Part shown: positions 43,239 through 54,853 of the stretch, in pieces
Position numbering within the stretch: the first letter of the stretch is position 1
Layout: every line of letters starts with the position of its first letter
Origin: Hysterium pulicare CBS 123377
Taxonomy: Eukaryota; Ascomycota; Dothideomycetes; Hysteriales; Hysteriaceae
DNA: 64,000 bases
Assembly (NCBI GenBank): GCA_000467715.1
Contig: AJFK01000216.1
Location: 157,367-221,366, forward strand
Direction of reading: 5' to 3'
Notes under the pieces: model-generated
Seen by the model: the letters and a program-made list of their open reading frames with translations, nothing else
What the model was told of the DNA's origin: nothing
The model's database searches: none
Made by a program: the position numbers and the translations under genes

Positions 43239-46200
43239 CTAGAGGTAATACTGTTGTCTGTGTCTCTCTATGAACGTAAGCGCCTGCTCAATCACAGCCT
43301 TAGTATTCTCAATCGAAACATCAACGCTCGCAAGGATGCCCTCAGCGTCGTCATATTCTGGCTCCTCAACAGTTACGACAGAAGAACCAAGGTATCCCCA
43401 TTCCCTGGCGCTGTAGGACACGAACGATTAGCACAAAGTGACGAGAAGAATATACAGTGGCAAGATGCTGCATCTTCTTACGCCGGCACTCCGTCTAAAA
43501 CCACTGCATTCCTGTACATTTCGTCACTCAACGGTGGCGCATCCTTCATCTCCGTATCGCCATTGGCGTTCGTAGGTTCGGGCGGCTTAGCTGGGTCGCG
43601 TCGAACAGCTTCCGTTAGCTTCGTCACCTCATCGGCGCGGACGTAGACGATCCCAGTCGAAGTAGCCGGGGGTCTTGTCTTTTCTTGCTCGAAGATATCC
43701 GCTAGGTTTTCAACTTCCCTCACGTTGTCGTCATTGTACTTCCTCCAGATCTGATTTTCAAAGTCATGAATGAAGATCCAGTAATGGCCGCCTCCGGCAC
43801 CGCCGCGGTGCATGAAGACAGCGTGCAGGCGGTACGGGTGATCCTTGAGATCTGAGAAGAGGGAGTGGATTTCCGAATCGAGTTCTTTCATTTGCGCGTC
43901 GAGAGTCTCGGCCTCTTTGCGAAGATATTGAGCTTTCTGGCGCATGTCCTGTGGGAGAGAGGGATATGATGGCAGTGGATCTTCGTCGAGGTTGACAAGG
44001 ACTTCCTCATTGGGCTTTTGGAGTTCGAAAATGTAGTCCGCGGCGCCATCGACAACGTCTGCCAAAGACAGTTGAAGCTCGGTCTGATTTAGTTCGGCTT
44101 TGCGTTTCTGGAGTGTACGGAGCTTCTGCTGAAGGTCCCATTGCTTCTCGCGGCGCGTCAAAAGTTCCTCCTTTGATAGTCGCTTCGTGTTTTTGAGATA
44201 GCGATCCAAATACATGGTCTCATCTAATCCGACGTGGTACTCGACTTTCTTTTGTCGATTTTGCTCGAACACTAGACGTCGCACGTTTGTAATGAGAACA
44301 GGCGGTAATTCTTCAATGAATTCGTACTGTGCTGTCTTCTCGGCCTTCTCGGACGAAGAAGTATCGATTTCGACAAGACCAAACTCGTCGTCAAGAGCTG
44401 CATAAAGGTGACGGTCCCTGTCGCCAGGCGAAACTAGAATATGATCTTGAAGGCCACTATTGACGATTGTTCCGTCTTTTATCCTTGTTCTCGTTATCCT
44501 GCCGAAGAATAGGTCTTTGATCAAATCTTTCTGCTCGCCATCGTCCAGTGTGCCATCGCCTCGGATAGCGCACCCAAACAGATCAAAGACATTGTTCAAG
44601 ATCTCTGCAGCATCCTGCTGTTGTGCTACGGACACAGCGGTATCTATTTCGGCTCTGGATTGCAAGTTCGACGATTGGTTCGCTTGAGGTCTTGGAGGAA
44701 CAGGAGGAGGTCGAGACGGTGGTTCCGGCTTCGCATCCACTCGGAGCTCGTGATGTTCGTCGTCCATCATCACGGCAGAGTCGTCTGCTTCGGCTATTGT
44801 CGAAGAAGTGTCACTCGCCTTGTCGTCCTTTATAGTATCCATCGTTGAGACGTTCGACTCCACAAGTTTGTCACCATTATCTTGTGGCTCAGACACGGAG
44901 GGTGGCGTTGGATTTGGCATTGGGCCTGCGACAGCCATGCCCTCAATCTCCCCAAGTCCTTTGGATGGCGCTGCAGGTCTGGAAGCATCTTCCACAGGAT
45001 GAGTGTCTGGATTTACGAGCGCGAGATAGGCCAATCTGTGCTCCGGGGTCACGCTTGAGCTCGGTGCGGTGATCATAAGGTTGAATAGTTTCCTCAACTC
45101 GAAAATGACTTAGAAAAGTTAGCATTGGTCCATTTGGCACAATGTGGGAGACTCACATTCTTGCGCCCTTTGCACCTTATCCAAAGTGACGGCGACTCTG
45201 CCGACCCTCTTGCCCTTGATTGCTTCAGGAGTGCACACCTGCGTATACTCGTTGAAGTTGAGGACCATCTCGCGCAATGGTTTGATTGTGAAGAGGAATT
45301 GAAGAACACTGTTCAGATAACAGGTGTTGCCAATATTCCTGCATCCAACCGGCCAAGTCTCCAGCGGATATTGCTTGGCATTGAAATGGTCCATGCTGTT
45401 GCCCGTGTTGCCATTCGCCTTTTTGTCGGCCAGCACCATGTTGAAGGCCTGCTCGTATTTGGCTTCGCTCTGGGGATTGTCCTGAACCAGGCCTGACAGC
45501 TGTGTCCGCAGCACGTCGAAGTTGACGGAGGCAGTGCGGTCGTTGATGCCGACAAGTGCATACGCTTCACCGACATCCATGTCAGGCGCGCCCATGATGC
45601 CGGTGGCCAGGAAGGACGCCAGCCGGTCGCTCTTTCGCTCTTTGGCAATGATCTCGACGGCGCGCTTGGCGTTGTCCCGGTTGGCAGGATCCTCCGTCTG
45701 GCATGTCGTTAGCGGTCAGCGTGGAACGGGAAGGAACAAAGTGGCAGAGGGATGAAGTGCGACTGTGAAGACGAATGTGGACGATGATGGAAGGCGAGGC
45801 GACAGTGAAGGACGCCAACTCACGTACCTTGAGCGCGTACATGGTCTGCACGAAATCATCGGGCTGGCCAACGTCCAGGCCAAGCCAAGACAGTGCTTGT
45901 TCATACGTTTCAATGGCTGCGAAGCGTGAGCTGGAGCTGCTGCGTGATGCATGATCCCTTACCATTCGAGGCTTCCTGCAAAATCCGCTCGCTTTGTCGT
46001 GCTTGGCCAACGACCCGCAGCATATTCCGCGTCTCCGCTTCCATGGCTGGACTGATGTCTTGAAGGCGAGATCGAAATTGTCCGATGATGATCTCGTCTG
46101 ACAGAAACTCAATGTGGGCAGGATCGATTCCAAAGTACTTGTACGCTTTCGCTACGTCGCCTCGGTTTGTCTGCCCTTGGGAAGCGAGCATCTGCACTTG

Positions 46201-47985
46201 TTCGCTCAGCATCTCGCTATTTCTGCCGATAGCAATTCCTCGCAAACATTCGAAATAGTACGTTGCATTTTGCAGATCAACGGCGACTTGTCGAGCATAC
46301 GAGAACAAGATGAGGGGATCCGCAAAGTCGCCAACAGTCCCCAAGCTCGCATAATGCCTGCTTCTCGTTAGACTAGACAGAATACTACAGTCCTCACAGT
46401 AAGTGATATAATACATGGCCGTCAACTGAGCCCCTATAGACCAAAGCCAGGCACACCCCAATCGAAGAGGGTACACTCGCGTTGGAGAAATCCAAGCCAA
46501 GCCTGTTGCGGAGCTCAAAAGACTCGGTACATGGCATGCGTACACAGCTCCGACGACCACGAATTATGTCACCTACTGTGAAGTCTCCATACTCTGTTTG
46601 CCACTTACGGGTGATCTTCTTCCGCATTTGTATTGCGGGCTTCTGCACGGCTCATTGGTTTCTTTTGATAGTCCAAACAGCCGAGGGCCCTTTCAATCTC
46701 CTTTAACGAGGGGAGTGGGTGAAATTCCGAATTGCGAACCCCCGTCTTCTCAGACTCAGACAGGCTGGATATAAGAACCCCAAGCTCTTGCACAGCATCT
46801 TCAATGGAAGTTCGTAAGGTATCTGGGTCCAAAGCATGACTCGCAGCTGGTGGCTTTGGTAAATACCAGCAAATAACTTGCCCATCGTCTTCTAGCTCCT
46901 TGATATCAGTTAGCAACAATGAGCTATGATAGTATTTAGGTGAGATAATTCGTGGCCATTAGATAATACGCCCACCACTACCAAAGTTGGTGCTGGTCTT
47001 TTCACAGCTGCTTTGGACTCCGTGAAAGTCTTCTAGGTCAGTTGTATTCTTGAAATTTCTCTCGAAGACAGCAAATTAAGCGTGCCTTATCTCACATGGC
47101 TAGAAAATAGCTATACTTCAGGGGCCACGAATCATCGTATAGAGGGTGGACGTCGGAGATGCTTACTATTTCACATGTAAAACCAAACTCCTGTAGCATG
47201 GCATCGCAGTCCTTTCCAAAAGTCTTGAGAAATTTGCGATTCAAAAGTGGTATCCGAGTCTTTCCCTTCTTCGGCTCGAATGAGTCTTTAAGGTAGGTAG
47301 TCAAGTAGTCCAGGCCTTCCCCAGGTCTGGCCGGTTGGCTATCCGTTCGATCTGGGTCAATAACTCTTGCAGCTTCCAATCGCCTCCTCAAAAGCAGTGT
47401 ATCAGTCATGAGCCTCTTATACTCGTCCGTTATTCTGGGTGGTCGCATGCGTATCCGGACTTCAACAGGACACTTCTCCGCCGAGCAGTGGAAACAATAG
47501 GTCTTGGGCACGTTTTGGCGGCCGAATACGTCCGCCTGAGACCCATCCTCTGCCTGGTATATGAAGTGATGTAGAGGGTTGTTTTCATTCGGGCAAGGCT
47601 CGTTTTTGGATCCGTCATCGCGGAAGTCGACCGTCAAATCCAAATGCCAGCGGCAGTTCACACAAAAGCATGCGACTTTATAGATAGTCTTATGGTCCGG
47701 CCTCACTCCAGCAGCGGGCGTAACGCTTTGCTCATATTTGGTCATAAAATTGTGCCTGCAATTCCGGTGGTACACTGCTGCCTGTGGAGGTCGATCTTGG
47801 TCGAATTGCGGAGGAGGATCGGTGAGTATGTTTCGTCCAGCGCGATCTTCATAGCGAGGATCATAAGTAAGGATGTCTTGGATAAGCCGAGGAGCTGTCT
47901 TTCCTGTCATGATGAATTCAATTAGCTTCCGCGACAGAGCTTCATGAGCATCACAAGACACACCTGGACGAGACGACATTTCCAC
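43239..47985 (-). CDS. UBP2: Ubiquitin carboxyl-terminal hydrolase, Ubp2 type
   Basis: Seven exons join in frame to 1310 residues: 47985-47167, 46898-46609, 46357-45963, 45916-45828, 45697-45157, 45108-43482 and 43410-43239. The N-terminal third holds a cysteine-containing region (VACFCVNCRWH, then YCFHCSAEKCP) and helical repeats typical of Ubp2. The USP catalytic domain opens with CRNIGNTCYLNSVLQF, catalytic Cys near 657. It closes with the His box GGGHYWIFI, His near 1153, and KYNDDNV. The 500 residues between include an acidic, Pro-rich insertion and a coiled coil. Yeast Ubp2 trims K63-linked chains and antagonises Rsp5 in membrane-protein sorting; the same is inferred here. Intron 1 is long (268 bases). 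The last 172-base exon adds a 57-residue tail (REWGYLGSS) beyond the catalytic domain. Confidence 0.94.
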
Positions 47986-48405
47986 CGCAGAACCAGGGGT
48001 AAGGTTCCACGGTGGGGGAGATGATAGTAGCTGAAGTAAAGGTTTACGAAGCTGGCGAGGAAAACGCTACCGCGAAATATGCGGAGGAAAAGATTGGGAG
48101 GTGAGGCGAATAGTAAAGCATTGCAGGCGGCAACTGGGGCGTTTGGCAAACGATGACCTACAAGAAGCCACGCCAGCGACTGCCTTTTAGTATGATCATG
48201 TAAAGTAGACCACTGTTTTTTCTCTTCCGGTCTGAGGTGTGTTTTTAGGTTCTGGTAATATTATTTAGCCTCACCATCTTCGAAGAAACGCATGTAGTCC
48301 TCAACATCAAGGCGGTGGCAGAATCGTGAATGCCAAGAACTGCCATATGCACAACCCCCGATAGCTGCAACCTCAATTCATCCCATAGTCTCTAATACAT
48401 CCGCC
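47986..48405. promoter_or_regulatory. Divergent promoter, UBP2 / complex I 21.3 kDa subunit
   Basis: These 420 bases separate two divergent start codons. No strong TATA box is seen on the plus side; the region before the plus-strand ATG is pyrimidine/CA-rich. Confidence 0.45.
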
Positions 48406-49149
48406 ATGGCCTCCGAAGACAATCACTATCATCCCAGAGATGCTCTATCAGCAACGGTTAAGACGACAGCGGTGACGACGGGCTTTGGGGCTATTATGGC
48501 CGGTGTCCAGAGTACCCTCACGAAGCAGAATATTGGGGCCCGTGGCATCTTCACAAGATTCGGAAGCACAATCGCCCTGTTCGGTAGGCAATGGGAGAGC
48601 ATTCCTTGAGATTGTTGCTGCGGGAAGCTGATCGAGCTATAGCTACGGTGGGAGGGGTATACCAGTTCACGAAAGATGCCTCGGCCAATCTACGAGAGAA
48701 GGACGACTCCTACAACGCTGCAATTGGTGGTTTCTTAGGGGGTGCAGCTGGTGGCCTATATTGTACGTGTATATAAAAAAGCTCTCACCATCAGCAAACA
48801 CTCACGATTCCTAGCGCGAAGGCTTCCAGTCGTCCTAGCCACCGGCGCCGGTCTCGCGATTGCACAGAGCGTGTTCAGTTACACCGGAGGTTCATTAAGA
48901 GGAGTTGGTAAAGATCCAGAAGTGGATGAGGTAGAACGTAAAGAGGCTCTGAGAAGGAACCGGAGGCGGCCTATTTCTGAAACGCTCGATCAGCTTGGTG
49001 AAGGTCGAGGTGAGTCTAATAATCATATAAAGAGAGGACAGTGTCTGATAACAGCAGGAATACATCCCCCGGGATATGAAGAGAGGAGGCGTCAACGATT
49101 AACGGAGAAATATGGCCATGACTTCACTGGAGTTCCGTCTGCACATTGA
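48406..49149 (+). CDS. Complex I 21.3 kDa subunit (NDUFA11/B14.7-like)
   Basis: Four exons (48406-48583, 48643-48762, 48815-49009, 49058-49149) join in frame to 194 residues, matching the 21.3 kDa subunit of fungal NADH:ubiquinone oxidoreductase. The N-terminus reads YHPRDALSATVKTT, followed by a Tim17-like set of Gly-rich membrane helices: TTGFGAIMAGVQS, GARGIFTRFGSTIALF, AAIGGFLGGAAGGL and LPVVLATGAGLAIA. The hydrophilic tail RKEALRRNRRRPISETL ends in IHPPGYEERRRQRLTEKYG. It is an accessory subunit of the complex I membrane arm in the mitochondrial inner membrane. The last acceptor is an NAGNAG site (CAGCAG, 49052-49057); using the upstream AG would add one codon. Confidence 0.93.
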
Positions 49150-50118
49150 GCAATCGTGTCCCTAAGATACCCAATTACAGAGTATCGAAGCACCTCATAT
49201 GTGAGCCTAATGCGAATCGAAGAGCTTTAGACATCAAGATCAAAGTCAGCAGTGGCTTTCTGTACATATTAAGAGAACAATCGGCGTTATTGCGTCTCAC
49301 AGTGTCAATCTAGGATTCAGGTGTTGAATAACTCCCATGCTTCGAAAGGGCGGTCTCAATTTACTCAGCCCTCAAATGCTTCCCGAGTGTTATGTCGATA
49401 CTTCAGGTCCACTTTGAGCGTGGGTTGCATGGACGAACTCAGATTCAGGCTCATAGCCCTGAATTGATTGAGTACAAGGCTTGTTTCCAGAGCCCCCGGA
49501 GTCATGTCTCCTCTAACTTATGTCCACGCAATGACCAGCGAGGCTCCCAGCATCTTGCATTGTCGTATAAAATTGGTATGCCGGAAGGAGACCAGTGTAG
49601 CTCGAGATTTACGTGCCCTTGCTACCTAGGTATCCAGCAGTGTCATGAGATATTGCTTTGTTCGTCGGAAAGTCCCCAGCTTCGGATATTATGGAAGATC
49701 ATTTCTACCGGCTTAACATAGAATAGTTCTAGATTTATGCTACAATGGTGATCTATTCTACCTTTGTACCAATTGGACGTGCTCGATCCGCAGTCATGAC
49801 GACGCGGGGCATGTCAGATGAACCAGTCCATCCAAACATGGAGTCCGTCACCTTCACCACTCCATGCAGCATGCAGCATTCTCAGTCACACGAGTCTAGA
49901 ACTGAGAACATAGAGATGTTCCAACTACCGAAGGAACGTACCCAGCTTGAAGATATTCCATTTTCCCATACCCCGCCATTCAGAGCTCCCCCGCCCCGCC
50001 AGCGCGTACTTGCCACGAGGTAGACTACTGTTTACATATACTCATGCAAAGTTCAATTGACCTACTGTAAGATTCTCAAGATAATCTGAGCACTTGAGAC
50101 GTACCACGTTAAGTCAAA
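49150..50118. other. Intergenic between complex I subunit and TBCC genes
   Basis: No gene is supported. A 92-codon open stretch at 49745-50023 has Pro/Ser-rich composition but no recognisable domain or splice context. The last 100 bases should hold the TBCC leader. Confidence 0.4.
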
Positions 50119-51313
50119 ATGGAGCCAACTGAAACACAGCAGCAAGGATCTGAAGGTAGCTTGAAGGAGCGGTTCTTCCGCAACTTTCAACAAGCGGTAG
50201 CTGGCAAGTCCGCAAGTCTACCACTGGAGGCTATGAATTGCATGCTAACTACGCGTGCCAAACAGCTCTCCAAGATGAAATAGAGCGACTAGGCAATATG
50301 GCTTTGGTGGGAGGGGAACGAAATGATGCCGTCGACCACTGCCTATCAAGTATAGAAAAACTCTCTCACGAAGTTAAGGACGCGTCAAGCTACATACCAG
50401 CATACGATCAACGAACTTATAGCACGGTACCAATTCATGTTCTTCGTCAATAAAGTTTGGAGCGCTGATTGCATTTCTACAGGCCATAAAAGCGCTTTCA
50501 GAAAAGCTTCAAACGACGCGATCCTCCTTCGCTCCCAAAACCAAGTTCTCGTTCAAGAACGCACGTAAGAATGCTTCTGCAGCATCTCCAGCAGAGGAAA
50601 AATCGGCGTCAACATTGTCAAGTCCAACCCAGAGAGAACTAAACGAAGCAGCGCTCTCTCCCAAAACCACATCTCCACCATCAGACTCCACTGGCCTTTC
50701 CATCTCAAACCACCAAAGCACACACGTTATACGTCCCTCATCCGCCTCCGATTATAACACTTCTGGAACCGTCTCAAACATCCATAGCAGCGTGATAGAC
50801 TTATCTCAACACAGCTCAGCCGCCTCCCCTCTCGCCGGGCTCCATATGAAAGACATCCACGAATCCCTGATAATATGCGGTCAAATTTCTGGACCCGCAC
50901 ATATCACGGACGTCTCGAACAGCGTAGTAGTTGTAGCATGTCGACAATTCCGCATGCATGCGTCTAAGAATGTGGATGTCTACCTATACTGTTCGAGCCG
51001 ACCCATCATTGAAGATTGTGAGGGACTAAGATTCGCGCCGTTGCCTGAGCACTATGTACGTCCCCACTCTTTAGTCCAACAATCTAGGTGTGAGCTGACA
51101 AGGAGATAGCTTACGCAAGAGATAACGACATATCAGAATCAGTGGGACCAGATCGACGACTTCAAATGGTTAAAAGCAGAGCCGAGTCCGCACTGGAGTA
51201 TTCTGCCCGACGCTGATCGGCTGAAAGAGGACGTGTGGAAGGAAGTTGTTCCTGGAGGACCTGATCTCGGTTATGAGGAGATATTGAAAGCTGTCGGAGT
51301 GAATCGTCTGTGA
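50119..51313 (+). CDS. Tubulin-binding cofactor C
   Basis: Four exons (50119-50203, 50266-50426, 50483-51055, 51110-51313) join in frame to 340 residues, the usual size. An N-terminal helical spectrin-like region (about 1-95, RFFRNFQQAV, then IERLGNMALVGG) leads to a Ser-rich linker. The C-terminal beta-helical TBCC domain begins near 195 and contains CGQISGPAHITDVSNS and RQFRMHASKNVDVYLYCSSRP. Arg 239 in QFRMH corresponds to the arginine finger that stimulates GTP hydrolysis by beta-tubulin. NQWDQIDDFKWLKAEPSPHW is the typical tail. Cofactor C completes tubulin heterodimer folding with cofactors D and E. Intron 1 fits only as a GC-AG intron (GCAAGT at 50204) or with a poor GTCTAC donor; a standard GT choice breaks the frame. 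Confidence 0.92.
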
Positions 51314-51675
51314 CCGTATACCTGAGACTACGATCTCAAGGAGACACGGAAGTTCTTAAAATCACACTTTTCCTGCCATATCAAAGTGGTGGTCAAGGAT
51401 TCTTATACCCTTTTGAAAATAAAAGTATATATATCAGATGAAGGTCTGCTTAGATAAGAGTTTCTTAGAGCTATATTAAATTCGGGATACCTAGGTAGAG
51501 AAAAAGCTTTAAGCTTTAATTTGCATTTCACGCATCTTATAAAAGCATCCTTGCATCAACCTAGATTACTATGCCTCTCCATATAGCTCATTGAGAAATC
51601 CAGCTAATATTTCAAATTCAAGATAAATACCATTCCATTCATCCTCACCAAACCTCAACCCTCTTTCTCCCTCAC
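51314..51675. other. Convergent AT-rich 3' flanks
   Basis: This short AT-rich gap lies between two convergent genes and holds their terminators and polyadenylation signals. I see no gene. Confidence 0.5.
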
Positions 51676-54344
51676 CTAACTCCCAAGCTCAACCCTCTTC
51701 TTCAGCACAGCCCTCGCCTCCGTCTCCGTCAAAACCTCCACCCCCAATTCATCCAACACATCCCTCGCGCTCTGATTATCCTCAAAAAGCCTCTTTTCCA
51801 CGTCCCAAAGCCCCAGCCCCTCACCGCCACCAACCCCACCATCATCCTCATCCCCATCTACGCCCTCAGCCTCCTCCCAAGCCTCCCAGTCTTCCTCGCT
51901 GCTCTCCGGAGCCGGGGCTTTACCTTTGCTCTTACCCTTGACGGGTAACGCGATTAAGCGCGTCCCTTCGAGGCATTTCCGTAGACCGGCTTCGGCGACG
52001 CCTTTGCCGATGTTGTTGTCTACGACGCGGCAGATGGCGGCGAGGTCAGCTGTTAGTTGGGCTGCACCGGCGGTGGAAAAGGAATGTCGGTTGAGCACGT
52101 TATCCCATATGATGGTTGATATAGCGAGGAGGATGTTTCTTACGATACGACGGAGAGGTGCGGGTGCTAGCGCTTTCGAAAGAAAACCTAGCGTACTAGA
52201 GAGATGCGTGATGAGCGTGTCGAGTTCGGCTGTTGTGGATGTTGTAGATGGGTTTGTGAGGGTTGCCCAGGGATTGATGTGGCGGTATGTCCACAGTGCT
52301 TCGCGGACGTTGTTTGTGAGGACGTCGATGATGATGCCTTCGGTGCGTACACGGAGGCGGGTGTATGCGGCTGCCGTTTCATCGAATAGAGCACCACCAT
52401 CGCCATCTGAACCAACGGCGCTGGAAGTGCGTTCTGCCACATCTTGAATGGTCATCGGTCCTGCGATACCCTTCCCTTCAACCGAGCGCGCCCTATCCTG
52501 CAACTCTTCCCATAGCTCTAGGAAGAAGACATCATCGCTCCAATCGCGCATAGCCTTCTCAAGGTAATCTGCGCTTCCGTAAACTTTGCAGAGTCTCTCG
52601 AGACCATCGACGCCCTGAAGCCTCATTTGCTCCTCTCGACTGATGCCTTGGACGGTTCGGCCTATAGTTGAAGTCTTACTAAGGTATGCTTCTAAGCTGC
52701 TGCGGAAATGTTCGTGGAATAAGTCGAAGATGGAGATTTGAATGTCCATAAGAAAGCGAAGTTTTTGGGAGAAGGATGCAAGGGGCCTGTAGCGGTCTAT
52801 GGTAGAATAATTAGCAATGTAATGATGGAGTGAAATGTAAAGGGTGTACCTGTGATCGTCTCTAATAGATCATTGACGCGGATTGCTCCCTTGGTGGGCT
52901 TGGTTGCATTTGGATCAACGCTTTCGTAGTCGAGGTCTCCGAAGTCAGGTGCGGCAATGATACTTTTGTATCGAGCGAGGGCGACTGACCACGGTTAGTA
53001 TAAGAAAAGACTAAGTAACATCTGTTTCCATACAGTCTTTCTCGACCTGTAGCCATCTTCCGAAACAATCCTTCTGGACAAGGACTTCCCAAGCAATGCC
53101 CTTCCAGCCTTCAACTCCGTAACCGCCGTCATAGCGCCATTCATCCCTCATGGTGGTATCAAAGCTCATGATTTCATGCATGAGATGACTCAATAGTTGC
53201 GGTTGACTGGCTACTTGGGGGAGTACTGAGAATACCTTCTGTCTCAGCATCGGTAGGAGTGCGGTAATGAATGCGAAAGTGGCATCGATGCAAATGGGGT
53301 TGAGTGCAAGGTCTGTTCCCCGGAAGTGTCTTAGTAGAATAGGCTGCAGGTTAGCTTCTATAAATCTATTATAATCATTGAGAAGACCAGTGATGTGGGA
53401 AAGGAAGTATTCTGGTTTATCGAAGCGATTCGTGGGTTTATCACCATCAAAGTGGTATCGGAACCTCATTTCCAGGGGTTCTACCAATACTTCCAATGGG
53501 AAGAGCACTAGTGGCTCTTTACTCTTCACGTTGCTTTCCATGGCCTCCAGCTCCGGCAGTTGTAGCTCCAACAGTTTACCCACAGCAGCATTCCATTCGT
53601 CGTGAACGTTGCCTGCCAGTAATGCTTTGGGGGTAGGCCACTTTATCTTCTTCAACACAGCATCCAGCTCTGCGGAAAAGGCATCTTTGATATGTCTTCG
53701 AAGTGTGTGCGTGGTCTTCACGATATGGTCGAGTAGATGAGGACCGGCACCCTCAGCAGCATCTTGAAGTGGGGTCATGCGGGCTACGAGGGATTGAAGT
53801 TGTTTGTAGGGCCCCAGAGCAGCCTCGTTCGACTTCTTGAGTTGGGACTGAGCTTCCTTGCTGTGCAAATGGAATTAGTTAGCTGCATTCACACAAACAG
53901 TTTTCGAGGACCCACCTGAGCACATCGACTTCCTTCAGCAACTGCATGTAGCCATTGGCGACATCCAAGCGCTGGAGCTTATCCATGCTCGCCTCGAAGC
54001 GTTGCACAGCTTCATCACTGGTCTCAGACGCCGTTACGACTTGTAGCCGGCGATCAATATCAGCTTGCTCCTTGTCAAACTGGTGGGCTCGCGCCTGCAG
54101 CCTGGCCTGGTGGCTGCGAGAGGCATCCTTGGCTCCCCTCAGGTCCCTTTCGGCATCCTCGAGCTGGGGGGAAATCAGTTTGGTCCGTGTGAAATTGGCG
54201 GAAGCGCCTCACCTGCTTCTTGAGCAGGCCGTGCTGGTTGCGGAGATTGGACAGCAGAGAGTCGAGCGAGTCGAGATCTCCGAGCGTTTGCAGCTTGTCG
54301 TCCAGGTAGTCGGCGACACGGGTTTGCCTGTCGTCGTCGTCCAT
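51676..54344 (-). CDS. RINT1/Tip20 family ER vesicle tether
   Basis: Five exons (54344-54213, 54163-53916, 53860-53034, 52984-52850, 52796-51676) join in frame to 820 residues, in the family range. An N-terminal coiled coil (about 1-150: RVADYLDDKLQTL, DLDSLDSLLSNLR, then EDAERDLRGAKDAS) precedes the helical-bundle RINT1/TIP20 domain. Typical blocks are FRYHFDGDKPTNRFDKPEYFLSHI, TFAFITALLPMLRQK, LMHEIMSFDTTMRDEW and ISIFDLFHEHFRSSLEAY. An acidic insertion (EEDWEAWEEAEGVDGDEDD) lies near the C-terminus. Tip20 is part of the Dsl1 complex that tethers Golgi-derived COPI vesicles at the ER; RINT1 is the animal equivalent. It is divergent from NOP9, with 509 bases between starts. The ATG directly precedes a DDDD run and starts the conserved coil. 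Confidence 0.94.
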
Positions 54345-54853
54345 GGTGAAGGCGGGCGCAGTGGGAGTGGCGGTTCGGGTATGAATGCAGGCCGGATTGA
54401 TGGTGGTCCGCGATGTGGCTTGCTGGTGGTGGATCTGGCGGCTGCTGTCGTGGTGGGCTGCGGAAGATTGCGATGCCGATTTTAGTCCTCGATCTCTGAG
54501 ATGCTCGCGATCTGCGCTCCGGTAGCTCGCTTCCAGACGGTGGGTGGCTGCTGGACTCCAGGCTTGCACGTTAGAAGAGCCCAGTGCTGTCGCAGTCGGC
54601 CACACTCAAACTCTGCCGGCCACAAACCCGCTATTGCCTGCACCATGCCGTGCCTGTGCGAGATTCCTCAGCGCAGAGGGACCTGACCATTCTTCCTGCC
54701 CCTGCTTTGTTTATTTACTGGCCTCGGCCTCCCTGGCTCTGCTTCCCGGCGAAAATCATTTCACATCCCTCTTGTATCTCCCGAGATCTGGACATTTCAT
54801 TTTCAGATCCCACCAGGATATCTCGTCTACTTAGCCTTCGCCCCCAATCCACC
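54345..54853. promoter_or_regulatory. Divergent promoter, RINT1-like / NOP9
   Basis: This 509-base gap carries both promoters. Pyrimidine-rich runs (about 54690-54840) precede the NOP9 start. Open frames run through it from both genes, but they lack conserved sequence and are leader. Confidence 0.45.
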
